A stretch of 64,000 bases of DNA. It comes from Mucilaginibacter psychrotolerans. GTDB lineage: Bacteria; Bacteroidota; Bacteroidia; Sphingobacteriales; Sphingobacteriaceae. Each line of letters starts with the position of its first letter. Position 1 is the stretch's first letter. The position numbers and the translations under genes are program-made. The stretch lies in NCBI RefSeq assembly GCF_004519315.1, contig NZ_SOZE01000018.1, forward strand, positions 1 to 64,000. Reading direction: 5' to 3'. The notes beneath the pieces were generated by a model. That model saw nothing but the letters and a program-made list of their open reading frames with translations, searched no databases and was not told where the DNA came from. Shown here piece after piece: positions 17,187-25,902 of the stretch.

Positions 17187-18131
17187 ATGGCAATAATCAA
17201 GTTATCGGCAATAGAGCGCAGGCGGTTATCCGCATTTGCTACATGCCTGGTATTGTCGGTTTTTGCCTGGTTGTTTACAGCGTTGTCCAGTCAACAAAAG
17301 TATAAAGTAAAGCTTTTGGCTGTCTTTAAGAATTCACCGCAAAAACGCGCTTTCCACTCCCTGCAGCCCGATAGTATTTATGCCACTGTACAAGGCACAG
17401 GCTGGAAGATGCTGTTTTCGCGCATGAATGGCGACGACAATAAAATAAGCATAGATCTTAGTGCCCTCGAGAACAAAAACTACGTTGTTTTAAGCACGCA
17501 GCTAAAGCAGATAAATGCAAAAAGGGATATAGAGCGGCAGGTAGTTTCAATAGACCCCGATACACTGTACTTCGATTTGTCTAACAGGCTGATCAAGCGC
17601 GTGCCCGTAAGATTAGTTACGGCGCTTAACTACCAGCAACAATTTGCCCAGTCGGATGCTATCAACATAAAACCATCCTACGTAACCATTAGCGGCCCGG
17701 CAGATGTATTAGCAAAAATTACCTACTGGCAAACCGATTCCCTTATCCTTAACAACCTCAACGAGAGTTTTAACGCCCGGGTAAACTTACACCCTCCGGC
17801 AGAAGGGAACCTGACCGTGCTTCCCAAAAGCGTAACTGTAAAAATACCCGTAGACGAGTTTACCGAGAAAACCATGCAAATACCCGTAAAACTCATTCAT
17901 AATCGTAATTTTTATGATGTAAAGATATTTCCGCAAAAGGTGAAGGTTACGTTTACTACATCCTTAAAAGATTATCCCGATATCAACGAGGACGATTTTG
18001 AGGCGGTTGCCGATCTGGATCAGTGGTTACAGGGTTACCGTGTACTTACCGTGCGACTTACGCACATGCCATCATACAGTAAAATAGTTAAGATAGAGCC
18101 GATGAATGTTGATTTTATCGTAAAAAAATAA
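17187..18131 (+). CDS. YbbR-like (CdaR-like) domain protein
   Basis: 314 aa. One N-terminal membrane segment (about 17-36, FATCLVLSVFAWLFTAL) anchors an extracytoplasmic part with two or three YbbR repeats (for example PVRLVTALNYQQQFAQSDAIN... and IPVKLIHNRNFYDVKIFPQK). YbbR/CdaR proteins regulate the cyclic-di-AMP synthase CdaA in Firmicutes; here no cdaA is adjacent, so that role is not shown. It belongs to the nusB cluster. Its 3' end is followed by a terminator and then the HigBA insertion. Confidence 0.85.
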   Translation: MAIIKLSAIERRRLSAFATCLVLSVFAWLFTALSSQQKYKVKLLAVFKNSPQKRAFHSLQPDSIYATVQGTGWKMLFSRMNGDDNKISIDLSALENKNYVVLSTQLKQINAKRDIERQVVSIDPDTLYFDLSNRLIKRVPVRLVTALNYQQQFAQSDAINIKPSYVTISGPADVLAKITYWQTDSLILNNLNESFNARVNLHPPAEGNLTVLPKSVTVKIPVDEFTEKTMQIPVKLIHNRNFYDVKIFPQKVKVTFTTSLKDYPDINEDDFEAVADLDQWLQGYRVLTVRLTHMPSYSKIVKIEPMNVDFIVKK

Positions 18132-18150
18132 CTTAAGTACTTACTGCACG

Positions 18151-18176
18151 GGATGCTTTCAGCGTCCGGTTTTTTT
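18151..18176 (+). terminator. Rho-independent terminator after ybbR-like gene
   Basis: GGATGCT/AGCGTCC form a 7-bp stem (one G-T pair) with a TTC loop, followed by a run of seven T's (18170-18176). Confidence 0.7.
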
Positions 18177-18205
18177 GCGTCTTACAACTTCTATTTATTT
18201 TCCAT

Positions 18206-18237
18206 GTTACCAATTTGGTAACAATAGCGTATCTTTG
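18206..18237 (+). promoter_or_regulatory. HigBA operator and promoter
   Basis: GTTACCAATTTGGTAAC (18206-18222) is a perfect 17-bp palindrome. TATCTTTG (18230-18237) is an exact -7 box. The toxin ATG at 18243 is 5 bases past the box, at or next to the expected start of transcription. The palindrome occupies the upstream promoter region, as expected for HigA autorepression. Confidence 0.7.
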
Positions 18238-18242
18238 TAAAG

Positions 18243-18554
18243 ATGCGTGTAATAGCTATAAAAACCTTAAAGGATTATATTACAGAATTTCCTCAGGCAG
18301 AGCAGGCTTTGCTAAGCTGGCATGAAGAAGTAGCAGCTGCCTCTTGGGATAATCCAAATGAATTGAAAGCGCAATATAGAAATGCATCTGTGCTAAATGA
18401 AAAGAGGTTGGTATTTAATATCCATGGGAATAGCTATCGTTTAATAGTGGATATTGAATACCGTTTAAAAATTGTTTTTGTTGTGTGGTTCGGAACGCAT
18501 AAACAATATGATAAAATAAATGCTAAAACAGTAAGTTATGCTAAAACCAATTAA
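18243..18554 (+). CDS. higB: HigB-family mRNA interferase toxin
   Basis: 103 aa. The fold signature of the HigB branch of RelE toxins is visible: ISIxTLKDYI-type start, FPQAEQALLSWHEEV, KRLVFNIHGNSYRLIVDIEY and a C-terminal IVFVVWFGTHKQYDKI. HigB cleaves mRNA on the ribosome. The toxin gene precedes its antitoxin, the characteristic HigBA order, and overlaps it by 17 bp. The mRNA is predicted to be leaderless. The pair interrupts the gap between the ybbR-like gene and coaE. Confidence 0.9.
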   Translation: MRVIAIKTLKDYITEFPQAEQALLSWHEEVAAASWDNPNELKAQYRNASVLNEKRLVFNIHGNSYRLIVDIEYRLKIVFVVWFGTHKQYDKINAKTVSYAKTN

Positions 18555-18897
18555 AACAGAAGATGAGTACAATGATGCATTGGCGCGTATCTATGAACTT
18601 ATGCAAACAGATATTTTAGATGGTTCTGCAAATTCCGATGAACTGGAGATCCTGAGTATATTAGTAAAGGAATATGAACTGGTTCATTATCCTGTTGCCT
18701 ATCCTAATCCCTTGGAGGCAATAAAATTCCGGGTAGAACAAATGAATTTATCGGAGAGTGAGCTAAGCAATATCTTAGGAAACAGGTCAAGGAAATCTGA
18801 AATTTTATCGGGGAAAAGGAAGTTAAGCTTGTCGATGATTCGTAAACTAACCGAAATGCTGAATATTCCTGCAGAAGTTCTGATTCAGGCGTATTAA
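18538..18897 (+). CDS. higA: HigA-family antitoxin
   Basis: 119 aa. The N-terminal half is helical and acidic (toxin-binding). The C-terminal half is a helix-turn-helix (NLSESELSNILGNRSRKSEILSGKRKLSLSMIRKLTEMLNIP), as in HigA antitoxins with a C-terminal DNA-binding domain. It should bind the palindrome at 18206-18222. It overlaps higB and ends 49 bp before coaE. Confidence 0.9.
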   Translation: MLKPIKTEDEYNDALARIYELMQTDILDGSANSDELEILSILVKEYELVHYPVAYPNPLEAIKFRVEQMNLSESELSNILGNRSRKSEILSGKRKLSLSMIRKLTEMLNIPAEVLIQAY

Positions 18898-18946
18898 TGA
18901 TTGCATCTGATCACCTCTGTTTTAATATAATAGTTGTTAAAAAGTA

Positions 18947-19555
18947 ATGTTTAAAGTAGGCATCACAGGCAATATCGGCAGCGGTAAAACTACCGTTTGC
19001 AAAATATTCGAAACGCTGGGTATACCCGTTTTTTATGCCGATGACGCCGCAAAAAAAGTAATGGTAAGCGATACCATATTGATCGAAGCCATCAAAAAGG
19101 CCTTCGGTGCCGAATCGTACCAAAGTGACGGCACGCTTAATCGCAAGCATATCTCAGCCATCGTATTCAGCAGCGAAGAACAACTGGCTAAACTAAATGC
19201 CCTAGTACACCCTGCTGTTTTCCGTGCATTTGATGTATGGGTAAAGCAGTTTGAAGGGCAGAAGGACGTGCCTTACGTTTTAAAGGAAGCGGCTATCCTG
19301 TTCGAGAGCGGATCTTATAAAATGTGCGATCGCTCATTAATGGTTTCTGCGCCGCAATCTTTACGAATCCAAAGGGTAGTGCAGCGCGATAACATACCCG
19401 CCGAAGAAGTGCAGAAGCGCGAAAGTCGCCAAATGGCCGAGGAGCAGAAGCTGCAACTGGCCAACGATGTAATTATTAACAACGATACCCAACTGGTGAT
19501 ACCCCAGGTGCTCAGGTTGCACCAACTATACCTGTCTCTGGCCAATCAAAAATGA
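18947..19555 (+). CDS. coaE: Dephospho-CoA kinase
   Basis: 202 aa. The P-loop G8-NIGSGKTT follows MFKVGIT, and YADDAAKKVM, LNRKHISAIVF and VLKEAAILFESG are CoaE motifs. It phosphorylates the 3'-OH of dephospho-CoA, the last step of CoA synthesis. It overlaps the next gene by 4 bp (ATGA), forming an operon with the exonuclease-like gene and the DUF5522 gene. Confidence 0.95.
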   Translation: MFKVGITGNIGSGKTTVCKIFETLGIPVFYADDAAKKVMVSDTILIEAIKKAFGAESYQSDGTLNRKHISAIVFSSEEQLAKLNALVHPAVFRAFDVWVKQFEGQKDVPYVLKEAAILFESGSYKMCDRSLMVSAPQSLRIQRVVQRDNIPAEEVQKRESRQMAEEQKLQLANDVIINNDTQLVIPQVLRLHQLYLSLANQK

Positions 19556-20490
19556 TATTAGAAGATTTTTTGCGCATCAATGCCAACGGCATATACTGCC
19601 GCTACGGCGATTTCTACCTCGACCCTAAAGAGCCTGTAGATAAGGCCATTATAAGCCACGCCCATGCCGACCATGCTGTTAGCGGCAACAACAATGTTTA
19701 CGCTACGGCGGCCACAATTGCTTTTATGCAGTTGCGCTATGGCAAAAGCGCAGGCAAGGTAATATACAGTGCTGCCTACCATGCACCGTTCAACGTTGGT
19801 GGGGTGCAGGTAACTTTTATATCTGCCGGCCATATGCCCGGCTCGGCACAGATACTGATGGAATATCAGAGCACCCGCTACCTGTACACCGGCGATTATA
19901 AGCTACAGCCAGATGCTACTTGCGAACCTATGCAGTTTGTTGAGGCCGATGTGCTGATAACCGAAACCACTTTTGCTAACCCTGATACCGCCCACCCCGA
20001 CCCGGTTGAAGAGATTAAAAAGCTGAACGATATCAAAATAAATATCCTGCTGGGTGCTTACAGCCTGGGTAAAAGCCAGCGGCTGATAAGGATGATAAAT
20101 GATTACGCCCCGCAGAAAAAGATACTGGTGCATCACCGCATTATGCCCATCAACGCCATATACCAGAAAATGGGTTTTGAACTGGGCAAACACCAGATGT
20201 ATGGCCGCAAGTTGATGAAAACACAGGAGGAGTGGGTGTACATTGTGCCGCCATTCACTTTCGATAGTTATTTACGGGCAACAGGGGTGAAGCGGTTGTT
20301 TGCTTCGGGGTGGAAAAACCTGCAGGTAAACGTAAATGATACGCTTTATATATCAGACCATGCCGACTGGAACGATATCATCTACACCATTAATCAAACC
20401 CGGCCAAAGCAGGTATGGACCCTGCATGGCGACGGAAAACAGCTGAAAGATTATCTCAAAAATGATATTTTTGTAAAGTTATTAAACTAA
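19552..20490 (+). CDS. Metallo-beta-lactamase-fold (beta-CASP-like) exonuclease
   Basis: 312 aa. The metal site HAHADH (about residues 36-41) and the later GHMPGSAQI, YTGDYKLQ, HHRIMP and SDHADW motifs match the MBL/beta-CASP exonucleases that often sit near DNA ligase genes in other bacteria. No ligase is adjacent here, so a DNA-repair or RNA-processing role is open. It overlaps coaE at its start and shares its last base with the next gene's ATG (TAATG). Confidence 0.8.
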   Translation: MILEDFLRINANGIYCRYGDFYLDPKEPVDKAIISHAHADHAVSGNNNVYATAATIAFMQLRYGKSAGKVIYSAAYHAPFNVGGVQVTFISAGHMPGSAQILMEYQSTRYLYTGDYKLQPDATCEPMQFVEADVLITETTFANPDTAHPDPVEEIKKLNDIKINILLGAYSLGKSQRLIRMINDYAPQKKILVHHRIMPINAIYQKMGFELGKHQMYGRKLMKTQEEWVYIVPPFTFDSYLRATGVKRLFASGWKNLQVNVNDTLYISDHADWNDIIYTINQTRPKQVWTLHGDGKQLKDYLKNDIFVKLLN

Positions 20491-20648
20491 TGTTGCAGGA
20501 AAACGTAGACTATTACATTAACGCCGATGGCAATTTTGTGTTTACTGAAGCCTATCACCTTAAACGAGGCTACTGCTGCAAAAACAAATGCCTACACTGC
20601 CCCTGGAAATACGGCAGGGAAGACGAGGATGAACAAAAAGAAAAATAA
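20490..20648 (+). CDS. Small cysteine-rich DUF5522-like protein
   Basis: 52 aa. The ATG at 20490 overlaps the preceding stop (TAATG), so it is translationally coupled to the exonuclease gene. The core NFVFTEAYHLKRGYCCKNKC followed by LHCPWKYG carries four cysteines in the pattern CCx3CxxC, probably metal-binding, then an acidic/lysine tail. This is the DUF5522 pattern. Function is unknown; the coupling suggests a partner of the exonuclease or a metal-binding accessory factor. Confidence 0.8.
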   Translation: MLQENVDYYINADGNFVFTEAYHLKRGYCCKNKCLHCPWKYGREDEDEQKEK

Positions 20649-20653
20649 ATATT

Positions 20654-20661
20654 TATATTTG
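20654..20661 (+). promoter_or_regulatory. -7 box upstream of marR-type gene
   Basis: TATATTTG, an exact TAnnTTTG match, lies 27 bases before the ATG at 20688 and just after the DUF5522 stop. Confidence 0.55.
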
Positions 20662-20687
20662 CATCAAAATCAAGCTATTGCGCTATA

Positions 20688-21140
20688 ATGGGAATTGAGG
20701 AAGATATAAAAAGTACGAATTTTGAGGATAACTACCACAAGGCAGTTATCAACTTGTCGTACACGTATGGCTGGATGGCTAATATTTCCAGGCCGAAATT
20801 TGAGCAATATAACCTTACGCAGCAGCAGTTCAATATACTGCGTATACTGCGCGGGCAATACCCTAAGCCGGCTACGGTTAACTTGCTTAAAGAGCGCATG
20901 ATCGATAAGATGTCTGATGCATCGCGCATAGTAGATAGACTGGTACAAAAGGGCCTGGTATCGCGTTGCACCAATAGCAAGGATAGAAGGGCCGTTGATA
21001 TAGGCATTAGCCAGGAGGGCCTACAGATACTATCTAAAATGGATAAAGAATTCAAGACGAAAGATATTTTAAAAGATAACCTTACCGAAGAAGAAGCCGG
21101 TCAGTTAAGCGATCTGCTGGATAAGATGCGAGGGGCGTAG
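20688..21140 (+). CDS. MarR-family transcriptional regulator
   Basis: 150 aa with a winged helix-turn-helix: QYNLTQQQFNILRILRGQYPKPATV, then a recognition segment and the wing containing the MarR signature DKMSDASRIVDRLVQKGLVSR followed by NSKDRRAVDIGISQEG. It acts as a dimeric DNA-binding repressor, often of stress or efflux genes. No efflux gene is adjacent, so the target is unknown. It has its own promoter and is followed by a bidirectional terminator. Confidence 0.92.
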   Translation: MGIEEDIKSTNFEDNYHKAVINLSYTYGWMANISRPKFEQYNLTQQQFNILRILRGQYPKPATVNLLKERMIDKMSDASRIVDRLVQKGLVSRCTNSKDRRAVDIGISQEGLQILSKMDKEFKTKDILKDNLTEEEAGQLSDLLDKMRGA

Positions 21141-21183
21141 GGGAGAAGCAGGACTAAAAGAACCAGGAATCAAGGAAGATATG

Positions 21184-21212
21184 AAGGCATTCGTGAATGC
21201 GAATGCCTTTTT
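21184..21212. terminator. Bidirectional terminator between marR-type and PAP2 genes
   Basis: AAGGCATTCG (21184-21193) pairs with CGAATGCCTT (21200-21209) across a 6-nt loop, with T's following, between convergent genes. Confidence 0.8.
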
Positions 21213-21213
21213 G

Positions 21214-21783
21214 CTATGCCACAAAACCCGGCTGCCATTTTTTAAATCCTGTAAAAAATAACCAACTCACCAATCCCCCATAAATTGCGCCGGCGGTTAC
21301 ATCAACCGGATAATGCACCCCCACATAAATCTGCGCAAAACAAATCAGGGCGGCCCACACGATAGCCGCAGGTACCACCCACTTCCATTTTTTGCCAAAT
21401 GCCAGGCATAAGAATATGGCTAACGCAAAATGGTCGGTAGCATGGGTAGAGGGGAAGCTGTAGCCTGTGCCGCAGGGCACCCGACTGATGACAGTTTGGG
21501 ATGTTACAACATCCCGGCAGGGCCTGTCGCGCTGCACGTATTTTTTAATAAGGCTGGCGCTGGTAAAATCGGCGAAGCCTGCCGCTAAGGCCAGCATCAG
21601 TACCAGTATAGCGCCCTGTTTTTTATATCGCCATATGGTGAACGCGATGATGAAGATATACAGTGGTATCCAAAACCTGGGGTTACGCATCAAGGGCATT
21701 ATCCAATCAAAAAAAGCATTGGATAAATCGTGATTGATGAAGTAGAAGAAATGCCTGTCGAGCTGTAAAAGGAAATCGGGCAT
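21214..21783 (-). CDS. PAP2-superfamily membrane phosphatase
   Basis: 189 aa with five to six hydrophobic segments. The three PAP2 motifs are present: KYVQRDRPC (KX6RP), PSTHATDHF (PSGH-like, with T in place of G) and GVHYPVDVTAG (SRX5HX3D-like). Such enzymes dephosphorylate undecaprenyl pyrophosphate or phosphatidate at the inner membrane. It diverges from glmM. Substrate assignment is not possible from sequence alone. Confidence 0.9.
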   Translation of the reverse strand: MPDFLLQLDRHFFYFINHDLSNAFFDWIMPLMRNPRFWIPLYIFIIAFTIWRYKKQGAILVLMLALAAGFADFTSASLIKKYVQRDRPCRDVVTSQTVISRVPCGTGYSFPSTHATDHFALAIFLCLAFGKKWKWVVPAAIVWAALICFAQIYVGVHYPVDVTAGAIYGGLVSWLFFTGFKKWQPGFVA

Positions 21784-21881
21784 TGGTATTGGGCAGATAA
21801 ATAACGTTTATCCCGCAAATATAGCCAATAAATTCAGCCTTAAAACTACGCGAATTTTACATTGCTATTAGTTAAATAGCT

Positions 21882-21889
21882 TATTTTTG
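21882..21889 (+). promoter_or_regulatory. -7 box upstream of glmM
   Basis: TATTTTTG, an exact TAnnTTTG match, 21 bases before the TTG start at 21911. It also rules out the more upstream TTG at 21887 as the start codon, because that codon overlaps the box. Confidence 0.6.
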
Positions 21890-21910
21890 CACCCTAAAAC
21901 ACGGTACATT

Positions 21911-23302
21911 TTGACACTGATTAAATCGATTTCGGGCATAAGGGGCACCATAGGCGGTGCGGCGGGCGAGGGCTTAACCCCCTTGGATATCGTGAAATTC
22001 ACCTCTGCTTATGGCAGTTGGGCGGTAAAACGCTCGGGCAAAAATAAGATCGTTATCGGCCGCGATGCACGCCTTTCCGGCGATATGGTGAACAACCTGG
22101 TGATTGGTACTTTGCAGGGTTTGGGTATTAATGTAATAGACCTTGGCCTATCTACCACCCCAACCGTAGAAGTAGCCGTGCCCGATGAAGAGGCAGCAGG
22201 CGGTATCATCCTCACGGCCAGCCACAACCCCAAACAATGGAACGCCCTTAAATTGTTGAACGCCGATGGCGAATTTATCAGTGATGCCGATGGCAAAGAA
22301 GTACTGGAAATTGCAGAGAACAGCGATTTTACTTACGCGGGCGTAGATGCTTTGGGCAAAGTAACCAAAGACGATAGCTACCTGCAAAAACATATCGATA
22401 AAATACTCGCACTGCCATTGGTGGATGTGGAAGCTATTAAGGCCGCCGATTTTAAGGTGGTGATTGATTGCGTAAATTCTACAGGAGGTATATTCGTACC
22501 GGCTTTATTGAAAGCCCTTGGCGTGAATACCATCCATGAATTATACTGCGAGCCGGATGGCCATTTCCCGCATAACCCCGAGCCGCTGCCCGAGAATTTG
22601 GTAGCGCTTTCGAAAGAAGTATTGAAGAACCGCGCCGACATAGGCATAGCCGTAGACCCTGATGTTGACCGCCTTTGCTTTGTTTGCGAGGATGGGAACG
22701 TATTTGGCGAGGAATACACGCTGGTGGCCGTTGCTGATTATGTGCTGAAGAATAACAAAGGCAACACGGTATCCAACCTGTCGAGCACCCGTGCCCTGCG
22801 CGATGTTACCGAAAGTGCCGGTGGCGAATATCATGCTGCCGCAGTGGGAGAGGTGAATGTAGTTAACAAAATGAAGGAAGTTGGCGCTGTTATAGGCGGC
22901 GAAGGCAATGGCGGGGTTATTTATCCCGAACTGCACTACGGTCGCGACGCTTTGGTGGGCATTGCTTTGTTTTTGACCCATCTGGCTAAATTCGGCAAGC
23001 CGGTATCGGTTTTAAGAGCATCTTATCCCGGTTACTTCATCTCTAAAAATAAAATTACGCTTACGCCCGAGATGCATATCGACGCACTATTGCTGAAGGT
23101 TGAAGAGAAATACCAAAAGCAACCGCATAGTACAATTGATGGCCTCAAAATAGAATTCGACAAAGAATGGGTACATTTGCGCAAATCGAATACCGAGCCT
23201 ATTATCCGCATCTATTCTGAGGCAAACTCAGAAACCGTTGCGAACAATCTGGCCGAAAAGATCATCCGTGATATAAAAGAAATATTAAATTTAAACGATT
23301 AG
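21911..23302 (+). CDS. glmM: Phosphoglucosamine mutase
   Basis: 463 aa from TTG at 21911, giving MTLIKSISGIRGTIGG, the usual Bacteroidota N-terminus. The catalytic serine loop TASHNP is near residue 100, the metal-binding loop DPDVDRL near 252 and the sugar-binding GEGNGG near 330, with the phosphate-binding RKSNTEP/IRIYSE segment at the C-terminus. It converts glucosamine-6-phosphate to glucosamine-1-phosphate for UDP-GlcNAc, peptidoglycan and LPS. It is followed by the cysteine desulfurase after 67 bp, probably in a separate unit. Confidence 0.92.
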   Translation: MTLIKSISGIRGTIGGAAGEGLTPLDIVKFTSAYGSWAVKRSGKNKIVIGRDARLSGDMVNNLVIGTLQGLGINVIDLGLSTTPTVEVAVPDEEAAGGIILTASHNPKQWNALKLLNADGEFISDADGKEVLEIAENSDFTYAGVDALGKVTKDDSYLQKHIDKILALPLVDVEAIKAADFKVVIDCVNSTGGIFVPALLKALGVNTIHELYCEPDGHFPHNPEPLPENLVALSKEVLKNRADIGIAVDPDVDRLCFVCEDGNVFGEEYTLVAVADYVLKNNKGNTVSNLSSTRALRDVTESAGGEYHAAAVGEVNVVNKMKEVGAVIGGEGNGGVIYPELHYGRDALVGIALFLTHLAKFGKPVSVLRASYPGYFISKNKITLTPEMHIDALLLKVEEKYQKQPHSTIDGLKIEFDKEWVHLRKSNTEPIIRIYSEANSETVANNLAEKIIRDIKEILNLND

Positions 23303-23369
23303 AGATAGCCCGAAAGTCCGAAAGACGAAAATCTAACCTCTAATTATCTGTCCTCTAATCTCTAAACAC

Positions 23370-24506
23370 ATGCGCGTTTACTTTGATAATGCTGCCACTA
23401 CCGCTCTCGATCCTGAAGTTATAAAGGAAATGTATAAAGTAATGGAGGGCCAGTTTGGCAATCCATCATCCATCCATGCCCATGGCCGCGAAGTGCGTAC
23501 GCTGCTTGAACGTTCGCGCAAAACCGTAGCTAATTTGCTGCATACCTCACCAGCGGAGATATTCTTTACCAGTGGCGGTACCGAGGCTGATAACACCGCT
23601 ATCCGCTGCGGCATTATCGATCATAAACTTACCCACGCCATTACGACCAAACTGGAGCATCACGCGGTTATCCATACTTTGCAGTCGATGGAGAAATCGG
23701 GCGTTATCAAGTTAAGCTATGTGGACGTTGATTGTAAAGGCAACGTAGATTACGATCATTTAGAAACGCTGCTGAAGGATAATGAGCGTAGCTTTGTATC
23801 CCTGATGCATGCCAATAACGAACTGGGTACCATTACCGATATCGAGCGCGTAGGCGACCTTTGCGAGGCCTACAACGCCATATATCACAGCGATACCGTA
23901 CAGACCGTCGGTCATTACAAACACGATCTGAGCAAGCTGAAAGTACACTTTATGGTATGCGCGGCCCATAAGCTACACGGTCCCAAAGGCGTTGGCTTTT
24001 TGCATGTAAACCATAAAGTAAAAATCAACCCCATGATATACGGCGGCGCGCAGGAACGCAATATGCGCGGCGGCACCGAAAACGTTTACGGCATAGCCGG
24101 CCTGGCCAAGGCGCTTGAACTGGCCTACGCCGAAATGGATGCTCACCAGGCTTATATACAAGATCTGAAAAGCTATATGATGGCCAAACTGCAGCAAGAG
24201 ATTGCCGGCGTGGCCTTCAACGGCGAAACAGACCCGGCAAAAAGCCTGTACACAGTACTCAACACCTCCTTCCCGGAAATGGACATGGCCGATATGCTGT
24301 TGTTTAATTTAGACATAGCAGGCATTTCGGCATCGGGCGGTAGCGCCTGTAGCTCGGGCTCCGATATCGGCTCGCACGTACTTACCGCCATTGGTGCCAG
24401 TGCCGATAGGCCGTCCGTTAGATTCTCTTTCTCTAAGTACAATACTAAAGATGAGGTGGATTATACTGTAGCCAAGCTAAAAGAGCTTTGCATGGTGAGT
24501 GCGTAA
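23370..24506 (+). CDS. Cysteine desulfurase (IscS/NifS family)
   Basis: 378 aa. The PLP lysine is in AAHKLHGPKG (about K201) and the persulfide cysteine in GGSACSSGSDIGSH (about C326). The N-terminus YFDNAATTALDPEV and HHAVIHT are further class V aminotransferase motifs. It mobilises sulfur from cysteine for Fe-S clusters or tRNA thiolation. No iscU/sufBCD genes are adjacent, so the pathway branch is undetermined. Confidence 0.94.
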   Translation: MRVYFDNAATTALDPEVIKEMYKVMEGQFGNPSSIHAHGREVRTLLERSRKTVANLLHTSPAEIFFTSGGTEADNTAIRCGIIDHKLTHAITTKLEHHAVIHTLQSMEKSGVIKLSYVDVDCKGNVDYDHLETLLKDNERSFVSLMHANNELGTITDIERVGDLCEAYNAIYHSDTVQTVGHYKHDLSKLKVHFMVCAAHKLHGPKGVGFLHVNHKVKINPMIYGGAQERNMRGGTENVYGIAGLAKALELAYAEMDAHQAYIQDLKSYMMAKLQQEIAGVAFNGETDPAKSLYTVLNTSFPEMDMADMLLFNLDIAGISASGGSACSSGSDIGSHVLTAIGASADRPSVRFSFSKYNTKDEVDYTVAKLKELCMVSA

Positions 24507-24760
24507 ACGGGTATTACGCAGCCAATCATTCCTCATCACATTTCACCGCCATGTCATCCCGAACGAGCGGTAGGGCATTGCGCGCAGGGGCGAGGAGGGA
24601 ACTTGTTCGCACTGCAATTCAGTGGTTCTAAGCCGCCAAACATACCGCAGAAGTTCTCTCCTCACGCCATCCCACGACCCTGCTCCGATTCGTTCGAGAA
24701 GACATAGCGGGAGCGTTCCCCGAAAAGTAATTCGGGCTTGAATTGCGGCTTATTCCACGT
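24507..24760. other. Intergenic stretch with degenerate inverted-repeat remnant
   Basis: The 254 bp between convergent genes contain GTCATCCCGAACGAGCGG at 24553-24570 and a looser complementary stretch GATTCGTTCGAGAAGAC near 24690. This resembles a dispersed palindromic intergenic element but the arms are imperfect. There is no gene or RNA. Confidence 0.4.
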
Positions 24761-25237
24761 TTATTCTCTTGAAAATATGATGGCCTGACCTAAGATGAGG
24801 TCATCAATCGGGATGATAAGCTCGTAAGGTGAGCTGTTGCCCATCAACACCCAGGTTTCAAAGTTATTGTCAATATTTGTCAAGGTGATGCCCCAACAAG
24901 GCGTTTTGTGCCCCAAAATATTTTCTTTGTTCCTAACAGTATCAATCTTCCAGCGCCCGGTTGCCGATATCTCCGGACTTCTTTCTGCTTCTTCACCACC
25001 AAAAACATTTGGAATCTTTTGTATTTGGTAAGTCCCGTCCGGTTTCAAAATGATTGTACTTTTTTTAGAGCCGGCAATTGAATGTTCAGCTACAGTTCCT
25101 CCTTTAAGTTGGTAAAATCCAACCACGTCGGTTTTTGTTGGCTGCTCTGTAGTAAAATCCGTTTCGTATGGTCCTTCATAGCAACCGCTAATCACCAATA
25201 TAAGCATTACCACAGCGGAATTTACCAGGCGTTTCAT
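24761..25237 (-). CDS. Hypothetical lipoprotein
   Basis: 158 aa from the ATG at 25235-25237. Starting further upstream would add 22 residues before an evident lipoprotein signal (MKRLVNSAVVMLILVISGC, lipobox ISGC). The mature part has a lipocalin-like pattern: VGFYQLKGGTV, IILKPDGTYQIQKIP, ATGRWKIDT and WGITLTNIDNNFETWVL, i.e. short beta strands with GRW. No family is recognised with certainty. It is monocistronic. Confidence 0.75.
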   Translation of the reverse strand: MKRLVNSAVVMLILVISGCYEGPYETDFTTEQPTKTDVVGFYQLKGGTVAEHSIAGSKKSTIILKPDGTYQIQKIPNVFGGEEAERSPEISATGRWKIDTVRNKENILGHKTPCWGITLTNIDNNFETWVLMGNSSPYELIIPIDDLILGQAIIFSRE

Positions 25238-25391
25238 GCATCCAATATAATTATAAATAGGTGCCGGCGCCAATAAAAAAGCATATTTCATTGCCAATAC
25301 CATTTTATTAATTATTTCTTTTTAGGATAATTATAAAAACATTAGGTTAATTACTAGGTTATATTAGTAACAAAACAAACTATAAAATCCT

Positions 25392-25823
25392 ATGAACATT
25401 AACGAGCAAAATGCCTGGGATGCCCAGGACGAAACACAGAATTACGGGTCGGGCTTTGCAGTAGCCGATTCACAAACTATCAATGGCTTCACCTCTGCTG
25501 ATTCAACAGAAGGCGAAGATGGTGAGCTGGAAACAGCCTACGAACCTAATGCTGAGGAAGATTTTGATACCGAAGAGGAGTTAGGCACCGAAGATGACTT
25601 GGATACAGAAGAGGATCTGGATACCGAAGAGGACTTAGGCACCGAAGATGATCTGGTTACCGAAGAGGATTCGACAACCGGCGATAGCCTGATTGATGAC
25701 GATGACGACCTTGTAAGCGATGACGATGCCCTGGCTGACGAGGATGATTTGGCCGATGACGAGGACGAAAGTTTGCTGGATGATACCGAAGGCGGCGCGG
25801 CTGCAAGGCCGGGGTTAATTTAA
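25392..25823 (+). CDS. Highly acidic repeat protein, unknown function
   Basis: 143 aa. After an N-terminal polar segment (residues 1-55), residues about 57-100 consist of degenerate seven-residue units of the type TEEDLDT/TEEDLGT, encoded by a 21-bp DNA repeat. The acidic tail runs DDDDDLVSDDDALADEDDLADDEDE, ending GGAAARPGLI. It is predicted to be disordered, with no signal peptide or membrane helix. Its downstream neighbour is another hydrophilic small protein. It could be a Ca2+- or cation-binding or stress protein, but this cannot be decided. Confidence 0.7.
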   Translation: MNINEQNAWDAQDETQNYGSGFAVADSQTINGFTSADSTEGEDGELETAYEPNAEEDFDTEEELGTEDDLDTEEDLDTEEDLGTEDDLVTEEDSTTGDSLIDDDDDLVSDDDALADEDDLADDEDESLLDDTEGGAAARPGLI

Positions 25824-25902
25824 AGGTTAAATAAATAAACTGTCTAGCGACTTTGGTACTGTTTTTGGTATTTTATTTAAACAAAAATTAAAACTAAACA
25901 TT

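Noticed and set aside
20490..20690. tRNA or small RNA in the exonuclease-marR gap
   Set aside because: The stretch is explained by the DUF5522 gene and a promoter; no cloverleaf is visible.
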